The notes under the pieces were generated by a model, which made no database searches, was not told where the DNA came from, and saw only the letters and a list, made by a program, of their open reading frames with translations. A stretch of 64,000 bases of DNA from contig JAKCPI010005660.1 of the NCBI GenBank assembly GCA_023213315.1, positions 216,204 through 280,203 of the forward strand. Reading direction: 5' to 3'. Position numbers and translations under genes: made by a program. Within the stretch, counting starts at the first letter, position 1; each line of letters opens with the position of its first letter. The DNA is from Euborellia annulipes (Eukaryota > Arthropoda > Insecta > Dermaptera > Anisolabididae). This document shows, piece by piece, positions 24,662 to 31,705 of the stretch.

Positions 24662-27287
24662 AGCTATTATATAAATCACGTTTGTAAGCCGTGAAGTAAA
24701 TTCATACAATTATTAATTCAAATTGCTGACGCTTCACGGCTTACAAACGTGATGTATATAATATCTTAAATATTATATATATATATATAATTTCTTATTT
24801 ATTAATTCCATAAATGAGAGTTATTCTCAATTAGTCCATCTAGATTTCGCCTGGTTGACGGAGAAGTTGGATTTGAACATAAAAAAAATCTGAATTTTTT
24901 AAGTGGCCCACTTCAATTTGGGAGCAGTTTATATTTTGAAATGATATATGCAAGCATAGATGAGATATTCAAGAAGAACTATAATAAAATAAAATCCCTT
25001 AGAAAAAGTTTGGGAAATGATATCGGAAATAAATCGAGCAAAATGTGAAATTTGACAACGAAGATTCTATGGAATAGGGAGAAAAAGAGGCTTCAGACAA
25101 TTGAGGAAAAAATTATATTTATTTTACTGAAAAATAAATTTCTCAAGATTTGTAAATAGAACTGTGAGAGTTAAACCATTGATTGAAGATTGGAACTTAA
25201 AATTAAATATACAAATTAAACACTAAGTTATTTGTTTCAAAGGTTTTATTAATTAAAAAATTAACGCTTGATACGTATTTCGACAATTCCTTGTCATCAT
25301 CAGAAGTGATTACATTCTAATACAAAATATGTATTAGTGAGTATATATGTATTAGAATGTAATCACTTCTGATGATGACAAGGAATTGTCGAAATACGTA
25401 TCAAGTGTTAATTTTTTAATTAATAAAAACCTTTGAAACAAATAACCTAGCGTTTAATTTGTATATTTAATTTTAATTTACAAAATGTTTCAACGAGAAC
25501 CAACGTTAAATCTTATTAAAAAGAAGATTGGAACATTCCTACTTAATCCTATATTATATATAAATAAATATATATATATCAAGAAAATCCCACTAAATGA
25601 TTCTCACTTGATCCATTAATAAAAATACAGAAAATTTATAGGGATATTTTAAAGAATTTTTTTTTTTTTGTTTTACTAGACAAAAAGCAAATTCAAAATA
25701 GTTTTTTTTTTTTTTAATATATATGTAAATACATTTTATAGTCCGTTGAAGAGGGAAGGTAAAAATGAATAATTAATTTATATTTATTTATTATTGAATA
25801 TATTTATATTAAACAACATAAAATATTTAACATTATAAAATTTCAATTATTTATTCTATTTTCTTCTAAATATAGAGTGGCTAATATTTTTACAATTTAA
25901 AAAACCGTAAAAAAACTATAAAGATATGTAAGCGAGGTGAATAGCTGAATCAATAGATGAATTAAAAGGCCAAGCAACTATTATTATTTCTTTATTGGTA
26001 TCAAACCCACAGCGACGTTTCGGTCGACTATGCAACCATCTTCATGGTCCAGGCAATATAATCCCTAGCCATGAAGGTTGTCGCATAGTCGACCGAAACG
26101 TCGCTGTGGGTTTGAATGCAATAAAGAAATAATAATAGCTGCTTGGCCTTTTAATTCATCCTTCTAACTATAAAGATGGATGAACAGTAGAGTCTTGCTA
26201 ATCCGGCCTAAACGGGACCGGATTCTGAAAATGCTGGATTACATATTATATATATACATGGTGTAATGAAATAAAAAAAAAAAATAAATAAATTGTAATG
26301 AATGACGTAGGCGATTTAGACCTTAAAAAAGGTTTTATTTAACATTAATGAACGTATATTGACAAATATAAATATAAACAAGTGCGTTATTATTTTGTCA
26401 ACTGAATGTTAATAATTATTCAGGACACATATAAAATATATATATAGAAATAATAATATGCAAAATTTATTTTTAAAAATTTGAAATGACATCAAGTTTT
26501 CTTAAATTACTTCTTTTTTTTGCTCCAATAGAAGTGGCTTTTCAACACGCTGGTATGCCGGAGTATCGAAGGCCGGATTAGCAAGACTCTACTGTACATG
26601 GAGACCCTACGCTTTGGGATGATTTAGTTTTTTCCGCAAGTGTGTCTGTCTGTCATTCAGTCTGTTTTTAATAATTTTCATGAATTTTTTTTTAATATGT
26701 AGAGAATTTGTTTTACGCTATCATTAGAAATTGGGAAACCCCCGCTTCTCAATCCTTTTAAAATAAAACTGAATATCTCCGGGACCTATGAACGAATCTC
26801 CTTTTCTTGTTTAATCAGGCATTGTTTGACGGTTTCTTTTGTTACTTTTGAATAAAAGCTTATTTTATATAAGCAGTGATGTTTCTTTTTTATGAATTCT
26901 TTAAATTGTAAATTTTTAGACACTCTATGAAATCATTTATAATTCGTAAAAAAGAGCGATAATAAAGTTGTTTAATATTAAATAATAATCTGGTATCTTA
27001 TAACAAGAATAAATGAGAGAATAATGTGAGAATCTCTCATTTATATATATACAATTTAGTTGTTTTTTTCTTATAAAAAACAAAAATACGCCCTCGAAGT
27101 CTAAAATGAATTGGTTGAAAATCTAATTTAATTTTTTTTGGAATATAGTGGATCAAATGAATCACCTAATTCCCGTGCTTCAAACTCATCGTCAACGACA
27201 TTTTCACTTGCAAGTACTAGCAGAGGCAACAACACTTCGGGCAACCTTCGTCACTCCGATGAAGATATGGAGCATGAAATGCTATAG
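2863..27287 (+). CDS. RNF126/RNF115-like RING-H2 E3 ubiquitin ligase (8 exons, 319 aa)
   Basis: Joined exons are 2863-2943, 3015-3104, 11186-11349, 17018-17122, 17565-17725, 20580-20695, 20772-20875 and 27149-27287. All junctions are GT-AG with matching phases and the reading frame is 960 nt including TAG. The N-terminus carries a CxxC zinc finger (Cys15/18 and Cys31/34, split by intron 1), as in RNF126 and RNF115, where it binds ubiquitin or BAG6. The middle is Arg/Pro-rich. The C-terminal RING-H2 uses Cys206, Cys209, Cys224, His226, His229, Cys232, Cys243 and Cys246. The Ser-rich tail ends in an acidic stretch. Length fits the family (human RNF126 311 aa). By homology it is a cytosolic E3 acting in protein quality control and receptor sorting. 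AATAAA at 27431 is a likely polyadenylation signal. Introns 2, 3, 5 and 7 are swollen by transposons. Assignment to RNF126 versus RNF115 cannot be made here. Confidence 0.93.
3015..3104 (+). CDS. RNF126-like exon 2
   Basis: 30 codons between acceptor TTTTTAG and donor GTAAGT, phase 0 on both sides. It contains the second zinc-finger pair CPRC followed by the conserved LGGFIEQL stretch of the BCA2 zinc finger. Confidence 0.9.
4714..4764 (-). ncRNA. Type I hammerhead ribozyme, left arm
   Basis: On the - strand the order is CTGAGGA (4749-4755), T, a GATCCC/GGGATC stem II closed by AACC, GAAA (4728-4731), CG, then TC. Stem I forms between CCATCTGTT before the core and AACATGATGG after it: nine pairs with one bulged base. 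All invariant core residues are present. ACGT after GA replaces stem III and is self-complementary. Cleavage is predicted after the C at 4724. Confidence 0.75.
4756..4809 (+). ncRNA. Type I hammerhead ribozyme, right arm
   Basis: CTGAGGA at 4768-4774, the same GATCCC/GGGATC stem II, GAAA at 4792-4795, then CGTC. Stem I is shorter than in the left arm (GTT with AAC, then mismatches), because the spacer base composition differs. Predicted cleavage follows C4799. Confidence 0.65.
5268..6030 (-). pseudogene. Ty3/gypsy integrase, broken and 3' truncated
   Basis: Upstream, broken reading gives [13 protein letters not shown] and [12 protein letters not shown], the HHCC region. The main open frame (5807-5268, 179 codons) holds the CSKC pair and a DD35E core: Asp56 in HVDFAGP, Asp110 in SDNGTQF, Glu146 in NGQIERF. 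The C-terminal domain is missing; the frame runs into AT-rich DNA at 5268. Confidence 0.87.
6033..6762 (-). pseudogene. Ty3/gypsy RNase H region, broken
   Basis: This continues the reverse transcriptase in a shifted frame: [12 protein letters not shown] connection domain, then RNase H with [26 protein letters not shown] and [12 protein letters not shown], ending in ADALSRL. A stop at 6033 cuts the frame before the integrase zinc finger. The first Met at 6671 is not a real start. Confidence 0.85.
6745..8320 (-). pseudogene. Ty3/gypsy gag-protease-reverse transcriptase, broken
   Basis: A gag start at 8320 ([17 protein letters not shown]) runs 27 codons to a stop. An open frame of 495 codons then begins at 8232 with the gag core ([17 protein letters not shown]). 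At about residues 125-140 gag jumps straight into the end of the retropepsin domain (SDITLIS), so the zinc knuckle and the catalytic Asp-Ser/Thr-Gly are gone. The join contains GGGCGGATCCAGAGG-type filler. Reverse transcriptase follows with the catalytic Asp in DLADAY and the YLDD box. The frame ends ILEMACT because of a one-base shift; the RT-RNase H connection continues in another frame as [13 protein letters not shown]. Confidence 0.88.
8375..8392 (-). other. tRNA primer-binding site of the Ty3/gypsy element
   Basis: TGGCGACGAGGATTGTGG on the - strand. TGGCGACG complements the CGTCGCCA 3' end typical of a serine tRNA with its CCA tail. Its position two bases inside the LTR end supports the LTR call. 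Confidence 0.55.
8395..8527 (-). repeat. Putative 5' LTR of the Ty3/gypsy element (133 bp)
   Basis: On the - strand the segment starts TGTTAT and ends ATAACA, a 6 bp inverted terminal pair with TG...CA ends. It contains TTATATATG as a possible TATA box, and the primer-binding site begins two bases after it. No second copy is seen in the window, so the outer boundary rests on the terminal repeat only. Confidence 0.5.
9343..9642. mobile_element. Tc1-like element remnant (about 300 bp)
   Basis: Ends are inverted copies, TACTGTCTACATTGGGATC with AAATTAAGGGATTTT on the left and AAAATCCCTTAATTTCTGTA on the right. The interior keeps a piece of Tc1-type transposase in the + frame. Confidence 0.6.
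9458..9576 (+). pseudogene. Tc1-type transposase fragment
   Basis: The + frame reads [20 protein letters not shown], matching the W-x3-VxFSDESRF motif around the second catalytic Asp of Tc1 transposases. A stop follows within 10 codons and then RKHGT. Only this fragment survives. Confidence 0.65.
9914..11123. mobile_element. 1.2 kb non-autonomous DNA transposon with 20 bp TIRs
   Basis: Terminal inverted repeats are GGGTGATTCTACGCTATTTG at 9914 and its exact reverse complement ending at 11123. Both ends abut ATATATATAT, so a TA-type target is likely. The interior has no transposase. A small 18-bp-arm hairpin lies at about 10697-10737. Confidence 0.75.
11186..11349 (+). CDS. RNF126-like exon 3
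   Basis: 164 nt between acceptor TTTTTCAG and donor GTGAGG, entering in phase 0 and leaving in phase 2. It encodes an Arg/Pro-rich linker starting [10 protein letters not shown] and ending in TSRTAPR, likely disordered. Confidence 0.85.
11874..12294. mobile_element. MITE of the AGAATAGACCTG family, copy 1
   Basis: The ends are long inverted repeats: AAAACAGACGTTAAAATTT on the left and AAATTTGAAAGTCTGTTTTT with AGAGAATAGACCTG on the right. A second copy with the same ends lies at 53472-53822. No coding capacity. Confidence 0.7.
12502..12784. mobile_element. Foldback MITE with ends ACCATCTATTGCAATAGTA, copy 1
   Basis: The left end ACCATCTATTGCAATAGTAT and the GCCCGGTAGTTAGGCAGCCC block recur inverted at the right. 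The interior has AAAAGGGTCCTTCGGCC and a TCTGCTTTGAAAAAGGTA motif also found in the second copy at 38005-38222. Confidence 0.7.
12952..13350. mobile_element. MITE with GGGGTCGTCCACATATTAC ends
   Basis: Inverted termini AGGGGTCGTCCACATATTAC and GTAATATGTGGTCGACCCCT are flanked by TTA on both sides, a 3 bp target duplication as in PIF/Harbinger-type elements. The interior has G-rich tracts and repeated TGTGACATGGGGG. No transposase. Confidence 0.75.
14065..14285 (-). mobile_element. tRNA-derived SINE
   Basis: On the - strand a tRNA-like head (AGGAGGCAAGTGACTAAGC, then B box GGTTCAAATCC) is followed by a tail containing CAAAGGGCCCAATTTGAGG. The tail recurs at 21890-22025 on the + strand without the head. 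There is no intact tRNA cloverleaf. Confidence 0.65.
14513..14625. repeat. Short inverted repeat
   Basis: AGCACTGCGACCAAATAGCG and its diverged inverse CGTTATTTGATCGCAGTACT flank a 60 bp loop that includes TGGGACTTTCTGC and its partial inverse. Origin unknown. Confidence 0.55.
15285..15350. promoter_or_regulatory. Pair of NRF-1-like motifs in intron 3
   Basis: CTGCGCATGATC near 15298 and TTGCGCATGTGCA near 15333 approach the palindromic NRF-1 site YGCGCAYGCGCR. The region is richer in CpG than its surroundings and is followed by AGAAGAGGTATGTAAG near 15466, a possible splice donor. An internal or alternative promoter is conceivable, but no exon is demonstrated. Confidence 0.25.
17018..17122 (+). 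CDS. RNF126-like exon 4
   Basis: 105 nt between acceptor TTTTTGTCCTCAG and donor GTATGT at 17123. The competing donors 3 nt upstream and downstream break the frame with exon 5, so CCAGT/GTATGT is chosen. It encodes the end of the Arg-rich linker and the [11 protein letters not shown] segment. Confidence 0.82.
17123..17564. other. RNF126-like intron 4
   Basis: This is a 442 bp intron without recognisable repeats. It is pyrimidine-rich near both ends and has a short TATATATA run. Confidence 0.5.
17565..17725 (+). CDS. RNF126-like exon 5
   Basis: 161 nt, acceptor CTTTACAG, donor GTGAGT, leaving in phase 1. It encodes the family-typical [20 protein letters not shown] helix before the RING, and the segment ending VVAITEEQT. 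Confidence 0.92.
17805..17945. repeat. Decayed foldback with half a hammerhead
   Basis: AACCAAATTTATTGAGCCAT on the left and AACTAATAAATTTGGTTTTG on the right form a broken inverted repeat. The - strand contains CTGAAGATGGCTC, but stem II and GAAA are missing. It is probably a relic of the hammerhead foldback class. Confidence 0.4.
18300..19087. mobile_element. hAT-like non-autonomous element (788 bp)
   Basis: Left end CAGTGGTTCCCAACCTTTT and right end AGGTTGAGAACCACTG are the classic inverted termini of hAT elements. The flanks carry TCTAAATA and TCTAGATA near the ends, a possible 8 bp target duplication with one mismatch. No transposase frame is found. Confidence 0.8.
20041..20150. repeat. 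Near-perfect 40 bp inverted repeat
   Basis: CTTTAATAGGAGAATTAAAT with AGTATGATACACAAGGT is followed after 30 bp by ACCTTGTGTATCATACTTGA and CTCCTATTAAAG. It lies inside the mariner-like remnant and may be a separate hairpin insertion. Confidence 0.6.
20228..20350 (+). pseudogene. Mariner-type transposase C-terminal fragment
   Basis: The + frame reads [20 protein letters not shown], the YSPDLAPxDYFLF box with the third catalytic Asp of mariner transposases, followed by a short frame ending in EKKLRE. The rest is eroded. ACCACCCTCAT near 20462 may be part of the element's terminus. Confidence 0.75.
20580..20695 (+). CDS. RNF126-like exon 6 (RING, first part)
   Basis: 116 nt, acceptor TTTTAATAG, donor GTAAAA. 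It encodes CSVC and the [16 protein letters not shown] core, giving the first six zinc ligands of the RING-H2. Confidence 0.95.
20772..20875 (+). CDS. RNF126-like exon 7 (RING, end)
   Basis: 104 nt after a short 76 nt intron, acceptor TTTTTTAG, donor GTTAGC. It encodes [11 protein letters not shown], the last two zinc ligands, then a Thr-rich segment. It leaves in phase 2. Confidence 0.93.
21140..21855. mobile_element. Long foldback element (716 bp), hammerhead-related family
   Basis: Arms of about 300 bp are inverted. Outer ends are GAGTTTTTAATTATAGACCA and its inverse. The next block, TACTGTTCTTTTCGACAGCT on the left, faces GACTGCAGAATAAACAGTC then AAAACGT on the right. Inner arms, including AAGCATTATGTTACAATAAG, also pair. 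The core-like parts match the family at 37590-37790 but have lost GAAA (AAAA). Confidence 0.75.
21890..22025 (+). mobile_element. SINE tail fragment
   Basis: It shares CAAAGGGCCCAATTTGAGG with the SINE at 14065-14285, in the opposite orientation, plus GGAAAGTGG upstream and an ATTCATCCATCC end. The tRNA-like head is absent. Confidence 0.55.
22783..22892. repeat. Small inverted repeat
   Basis: ATTTAGATAAAAT and GTTTTATCTAAAT flank an AT-rich interior with TATATATATATA. ATCGAAACGTTTT on the right arm resembles the hammerhead GAAAC motif, but no CTGANGA core precedes it. Confidence 0.4.
23806..23850 (-). ncRNA. Hammerhead ribozyme, left arm (stem I weak)
   Basis: CTGATGA (23838-23844 on the - strand), A, stem II GAGGAC/GTTCTC closed by AAAT, then GAAA, then CTAGTT. 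ACTAGT is self-complementary and takes the place of stem III. Stem I is weakened because ATCATA before the core no longer matches TCTG after it. Confidence 0.6.
23868..23909 (+). ncRNA. Hammerhead ribozyme, right arm (core mutated)
   Basis: The core reads CTGATTA (23874-23880), so the invariant G8 is T. Stem II, GAAA (23898-23901) and ACTAGT are intact, and stem I (CAGA with TCTG) is intact. The two arms therefore carry complementary defects. Confidence 0.55.
24677..24755. repeat. Hairpin ATCACGTTTGTAAGCCGTGA
   Basis: ATCACGTTTGTAAGCCGTGA and its exact inverse flank a 34 bp loop, embedded in long TATATA runs on both sides. It may be a foldback with AT-rich outer arms. Function unknown. Confidence 0.6.
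25262..25312 (-). ncRNA. Type I hammerhead ribozyme, left arm
   Basis: CTGATGA (25297-25303 on the - strand), T, stem II GACAA/TTGTC closed by GGAA, GAAA (25278-25281), then TACGTA and TC. ATACGTAT is a perfect 8 nt palindrome replacing stem III. Stem I has three strong pairs (CTT with AAG), then a mismatch caused by AAGCG. Confidence 0.72.
25362..25412 (+). ncRNA. Type I hammerhead ribozyme, right arm (best copy)
   Basis: CTGATGA at 25369-25375, T, stem II GACAA/TTGTC with loop GGAA, GAAA at 25391-25394, palindrome ATACGTAT at 25394-25401, C at 25402 as the cleavage base. Stem I is CACTT before the core with AAGTG at 25403-25407, five pairs. Every invariant residue of the hammerhead consensus is present. 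Confidence 0.78.
25954..26160. repeat. Foldback element with decayed hammerheads
   Basis: Outer ends GATGAATTAAAAGGCCAAGC and inverse; arms of about 95 bp. Left arm, - strand: ATGAAGA (26039-26045; the first C of the core is A), stem II GGTTG/CGACC, GAAA, CGTC. The right arm lost part of the core (CATGAAGG) but keeps GAAACGTC. Confidence 0.75.
26185..26594. mobile_element. Pogo/Tigger-like MITE, copy 1 (410 bp)
   Basis: Inverted ends CAGTAGAGTCTTGCTAATCC and its inverse ending ACTCTACTG, followed by TA. The ATCCGGC and ATTAGCAAGACTC style is typical of pogo/Tigger termini. A related copy is at 52862-53413. Confidence 0.75.
27149..27287 (+). CDS. RNF126-like exon 8 (terminal)
   Basis: 139 nt, acceptor GAATATAG, ending in TAG. 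It encodes a Ser/Asn-rich tail finishing [11 protein letters not shown]. The last intron before it is 6.3 kb of transposon debris. Confidence 0.85.
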
Positions 27288-28170
27288 TCCACCACTGTAA
27301 ATCGCCGATTAGTCCAGCAAGCAGTGGACTAATCCCATTATTTAGATTAACTTTTATTTTTATTTTTTTTGTTTGGATCATATTAGATTTATATAAATAA
27401 TTTTGTAGTTCCTTAATGCTTTCGAATCATAATAAAATAAAAGTTGGTAACAAGAAATGTTGGAATATTTCAAATAAAATATTTTTCTGATAAACATTTC
27501 TGAGAGTAATTTATTTAGGGGTACTTTTTCAAAATTTAAAAAAAAAAAAATTTATATAGTATTTTTATGATAAGACGAACTATTCTTTACTGTTATATTA
27601 TTTGAAAAATATAGGAACAAAAGTACCTAAATGAATTACCAATTATAATTACAGTTTCATAATTTTGCATGTTAATTAATACTTGATGATACTTGGATGA
27701 TTTTAAAGGAAAAAAGCTCTAGCAATAGCAAAAAAATCATCCAAAAACCTTCGAGTATTATCGATAAATATATTAAAACATTTAAATAATAGTATTATTC
27801 AGATTTATAATAATTTATTTTTTTTTTGTGTTATTTAATAATTTACATTTTCTAGATGATCTTAATCCAGATAAAGACATTTTTTAAATTGTATTTAATC
27901 TGATTTGATAGCTTAAGGGTTCAAAACATCAAAATTTAACTTACATGACCTGGTTGATTTGGCCCTTAAAATTTTCATACAATATCAATACTAGAAAAAT
28001 TATATTTATATTTTCAAGAGAATGTTAATATTTTTATCAAAATTGACCACTTTAATAAAGTATTTTTAAGCGAATATGATTATTAAAAAATTTTTTTGTT
28101 GATGGGAAATTTGAATATTTTTACATTTATTATGTAATAAAAGACGCAGCTAGGTATTTTTTCTTCACGC
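27288..28170. other. 3' flank of the RNF126-like gene
   Basis: AATAAA at 27431 is the nearest polyadenylation signal. Beyond it the DNA is AT-rich with no supported exon. A diffuse inverted repeat around 27500-27650 (GGTACTTTTTCAAAAT and ATAGGAACAAAAGTACC) is AT-rich and may be a MITE remnant. Confidence 0.4.
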
Positions 28171-28205
28171 TGACATTTAAAGAGAGTAGAGGTCATCCTC
28201 AGAAC
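28171..28205 (-). ncRNA. Decayed hammerhead-like motif
   Basis: On the - strand CTGAGGA (28196-28202) and TGACCTC precede AAATGTCAGCGTGA. The expected GAAACGTC has become TAAATGTC, with CpG turned to TpG. A partner fragment GATCGAAACGTCAGCGTGAG lies near 28447 on the + strand. Confidence 0.4.
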
Positions 28206-28514
28206 TACTTGTGGCAGAATATCTTGCATTTAATATAGAATATAAAATTAATAAATGAAATTATAAAAATATATGTATATTAAAATAATTTAATTAATTA
28301 AAACGTACAAAAATAGTTTGTAATAAGGTCTAATGATGATGTTTTAACATCGAAATTTACATAAACCAAATAAAACTCCTTTTTATTCTATATTTAATAT
28401 AAGATATCCTGCAACAAGTATTATGACTAGTCTCTATGCTCTACCCGGATCGAAACGTCAGCGTGAGGCTGGTAATAAAAGAAAAGAAAAATATTTATTT
28501 AATTAAATTATCAA

Positions 28515-28762
28515 TAGAATAAATAAATAACACAAGGTTAAGTTTAAAAAGAATTTTATTTTAGCTTATTACGTCATCTTCAGAGCTATGACACAAACTG
28601 ACTAATAAATATATTAGATTGTTTTATTAAATTGTTAAAAATGTAATAGTTAGTTTGTGTCATAGCTCTGAAGATGACGTGTTAACGTCAATTAGCGTTA
28701 ATCCCCATAAGCTAAAAATATAAACCTTTTGAAACTTAACCTTGTGTTATTTATTTATCTAT
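28515..28762. repeat. Foldback element with decayed hammerheads
   Basis: Outer ends AATAAATAACACAAGGTTAA and inverse; arms of about 100 bp. The right arm has CTGAAGA (28668-28674), then a perfect GACGT/ACGTC stem II with loop GTTA, but GAAA is replaced by AATT. The left arm has CTGAAGA (28577-28583 on the - strand) with stem II truncated. Confidence 0.75.
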
Positions 28763-28979
28763 AATTAGATGATAATTAAATTTAGTATATTTTTGCCTTG
28801 TGTTATTTTGAACTGCTCCACCATTTTTTCAAAAAGAAAAAAATATCCGGCTGCGTCTCTCACTACCTCTACCAATAATTCCCGAATACAGCTTTAAACC
28901 TTGGAAATATTTATTCATCTATTTAGTTTTTAATTATTTCGACAAATTTTATTTTGTGCCATTTAATTTGTTCATTTAA

Positions 28980-29177
28980 CCGAGATCAGAGTCACTGGTC
29001 ACATTTACAATTTGTACCAGTGCATAATGATCTCGGAGAATAAGAAGTCAGATTTATGCCCCGATTAAAAAAAAAAATTGTTTTTTTTTCTTGGGTCCCT
29101 ATATTTGAAACACATTTACTTTGCCATTGGCCAAATGGTTTTTCCAACGGCCATTTAATTAAGTTAAAAAAAAAAAA
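28980..29177 (+). mobile_element. Short poly(A) retroposon with 5' hairpin, copy 1
   Basis: About 198 bp: it opens with CCGAGATCA and folds onto TGATCTCGG 50 bp later, then AAGAAGTCAGATTTATG, ending in a poly(A) run. A near-identical copy lies at 62590-62782. No tRNA-like A/B boxes are recognised. Confidence 0.65.
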
Positions 29178-29439
29178 TTTGCTCTTTTTTTTACATCTAG
29201 CCATCATAATTTAATTTATTTATATTTTTTATTCGCCCCCCCCCCTGGATCCCCCCTCCAGCTGACTCGGGCCCGCCTGCGGCGGACCCTCGCCTTTTCT
29301 TCTTAATAAATTATAAAAAGAAAATTATTATTTCATTCCAATTCAGTGCCTGCTTGAGGATTTGTTTACATTCATGGAATACACAAATGAAAAGAATACA
29401 TAAATATTTCTCTATACATTACCTATGGGAAAAATCGTA

Positions 29440-29625
29440 ACTTTAAGAATTAATAACTCAAAAAGTTATAGGAATTTCGGGATGAAAATAATTTTCCTGT
29501 AATCCCTAGAAGGTACTCTCTATGCATATAAAATTTCATTTCAAAATTCCAACTGGAAGTTGCCTAAATAGAGCTTGACAGACAGACAGACAGACGGACA
29601 TTAGCGAATTATATATAGAGATTTT
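29440..29625. repeat. Dispersed repeat fragment with (GACA)n
   Basis: It ends in GACAGACAGACAGACGGAC followed by ATTATATATAGAGATT, like the ends of the GACAGACAGACC family described at 34815 but with a different body. Probably a related transposon end. Confidence 0.4.
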
Positions 29626-30348
29626 AGTAAACTATTTCTATAGATTTTTTAATAAAAATGTTGTTTTGATACAAGGCATATATGTTAAAAATTATTATAA
29701 AAGAAATGTAAATTTGTTTATTTAAATAAATGTGCCGTTCACTCTCTGAATGAAATATATTTCATTTTAATTTTCTATAATTTATAAAAAATAAAAAAAT
29801 AATTTGAATAAATTTTCGATATCGAATGTACTAGATGCCTGTATTTTGAAGATCCTGTCCATGTCCAACCCCCGAGGAGGATACAAATTCAAAAATTTTT
29901 TCAAAAGAAACGTATAAAAAAAAAGGTTTCCTTGTCCCTACCTAAAAATAGGCTAACGCTACCCCATTTTTAAGATCCGATTGCATTACATCCATCTCAC
30001 TTTCATTTAACCGGCCCCAGTACTGTATGTTTTAGAAAGGTTGAATTTGATTTTAGATTTTAAATCTAATTGTTTATTTTTAGAACATTTGCTCTATCAC
30101 CGACTGAAAATTGATATTATATATTAATTTATAATACAACGAATTTTACAATTCAACATTTCACAGACCTCACCACAATTTTTTTTATTTTCTTTCATGT
30201 ATTTATTATACGAATTTCCCATAATTATATTTTGTTTCGTAATTATTAAATAAACAAAAATGAAATCTATTCGTTTCAAATTTTTGCAATTTTTCAAAAT
30301 TATTTTTTTAATACAATTTGTGAGATGTTTTTGTTTATTTTCCTGGAC

Positions 30349-30480
30349 GCGAATCAGGACTTAGCGCTTTTGCGGCGGAGGGACTATCTTTATCCTAGTG
30401 GGCCGGCGACCTGGGATAAATATAGTCCGTCCACCGCAAAAGCGGCAAGTCCTGGTTCGAGTCCAGAGGGCGCAATTTGC
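30349..30480. repeat. Foldback with tRNA-like promoter sequence
   Basis: CAGGACTTAGCGCTTTTGCG on the left pairs with CGCAAAAGCGGCAAGTCCTG on the right. The right arm continues into GGTTCGAGTCC, a perfect RNA polymerase III B box, then AGAGGGCGCA. The left arm has a diverged inverse of the same B box. No functional tRNA cloverleaf. Confidence 0.6.
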
Positions 30481-31705
30481 CCAAACAAAAACACATCTCA
30501 CAAATATGTGACTAATTCACAGACTATTGGGGGTTGTTTGAAAAAACTCTACCTAGTTATTATTTTTTTAAATTTTTTATATTGATTGACAAGGAATTAT
30601 TTAAACAATTAGAGGTTTAGATTTACGCACATATTTATATTATAAAAAAAAATCATCTATTAAAAAAAAAAAAAGATCTACAAAATCTCGTTAAAGATAT
30701 TGATGAAAATGTTAATTATTTTAAAATGTCTTTTTCAATAATTAAAAAAAAAAAAAAATCACCCTATAGTAATTGTAAAATTAAAAAAATGTATAAAAAA
30801 AAATATTTTTTTACATCACTTGTTATCTGCTATTTCTAAAAGTTACTTTATTTAAATTATATTACTAAAACATTATTTCCAAATATATCATATAGCGCCT
30901 AATCATTAATTTTAATTTCATTACTGAAAATATTTTGTACATATAAAAAAAAAAAAATTTTTTTTTCAATGATATAAATAATTGCAAGATATATATATAT
31001 ATATATTTTTAATAATACATTGGTTTGTAATTTTATCTTTATTTTATTTCCTGCCAAATGTGAATCATAAAATTAGTCCTCGGAAAAAAAAAAATAAATT
31101 AAATTTTCAAATAATTTAATATTTGTGTACCGGTAAGTAATTGAAGGGAAAAAAACAGCTTTAATTTTCTTCCAATTGCTCAGTTTTTTTTTATGTTCGT
31201 TATATATATATCTACAATAATAGAATTTGCAATAAATTAAGTTGAACCAGTTGAGAGGAAATTAATTCTACGTTTTCTTCTTATTCATTACTTCCTGACA
31301 TCCATCATCCAGCGAATAATATGAATTTAGCATTTTATCATGTAGATTATAAAATTAAAAAAAAAATATACATTGAATGTTTTGCAAAACAATTGATGTG
31401 ATTTTATTATATATCTATGTTCGAATGGAATTTAATTATATTCACAAAATGATTGGATAATTTGAATATATATTTATAAGAAGAAAAAATCACAAAAAAA
31501 AAAAATATTTAAAATTTTTAGAAGTTTGTTGTATAGTAAAAAAAAAAAAAATTGAATTAGAATGTACACTCAATCCAAAATATTTGTTGTGTATTTAGGG
31601 GTTTCATCAATCTAATATTACTGAATGTTTTGAAAAACGTTATAATATTTTTTTATGATTGATTGATTCATACATTTATTTAAATGCCTTCCCAATATAT
31701 ATATA

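Larger units (their letters stand above)
25199..25487. repeat. Foldback element with two intact-core hammerheads
   Basis: Arms of about 130 bp: outer end TTAAAATTAAATATACAAAT and inverse, then AACACTAAGTTATTTGTTTC, with a roughly 25 bp spacer. Both arms carry the complete conserved hammerhead residues. It is in intron 7 of the RNF126-like gene. Confidence 0.88.

Noticed and set aside
29220..29290. GC-rich patch with CCCCCCCCCC and GGATCC
   Set aside because: Short homopolymer-rich stretch without coding, promoter or repeat-family evidence.
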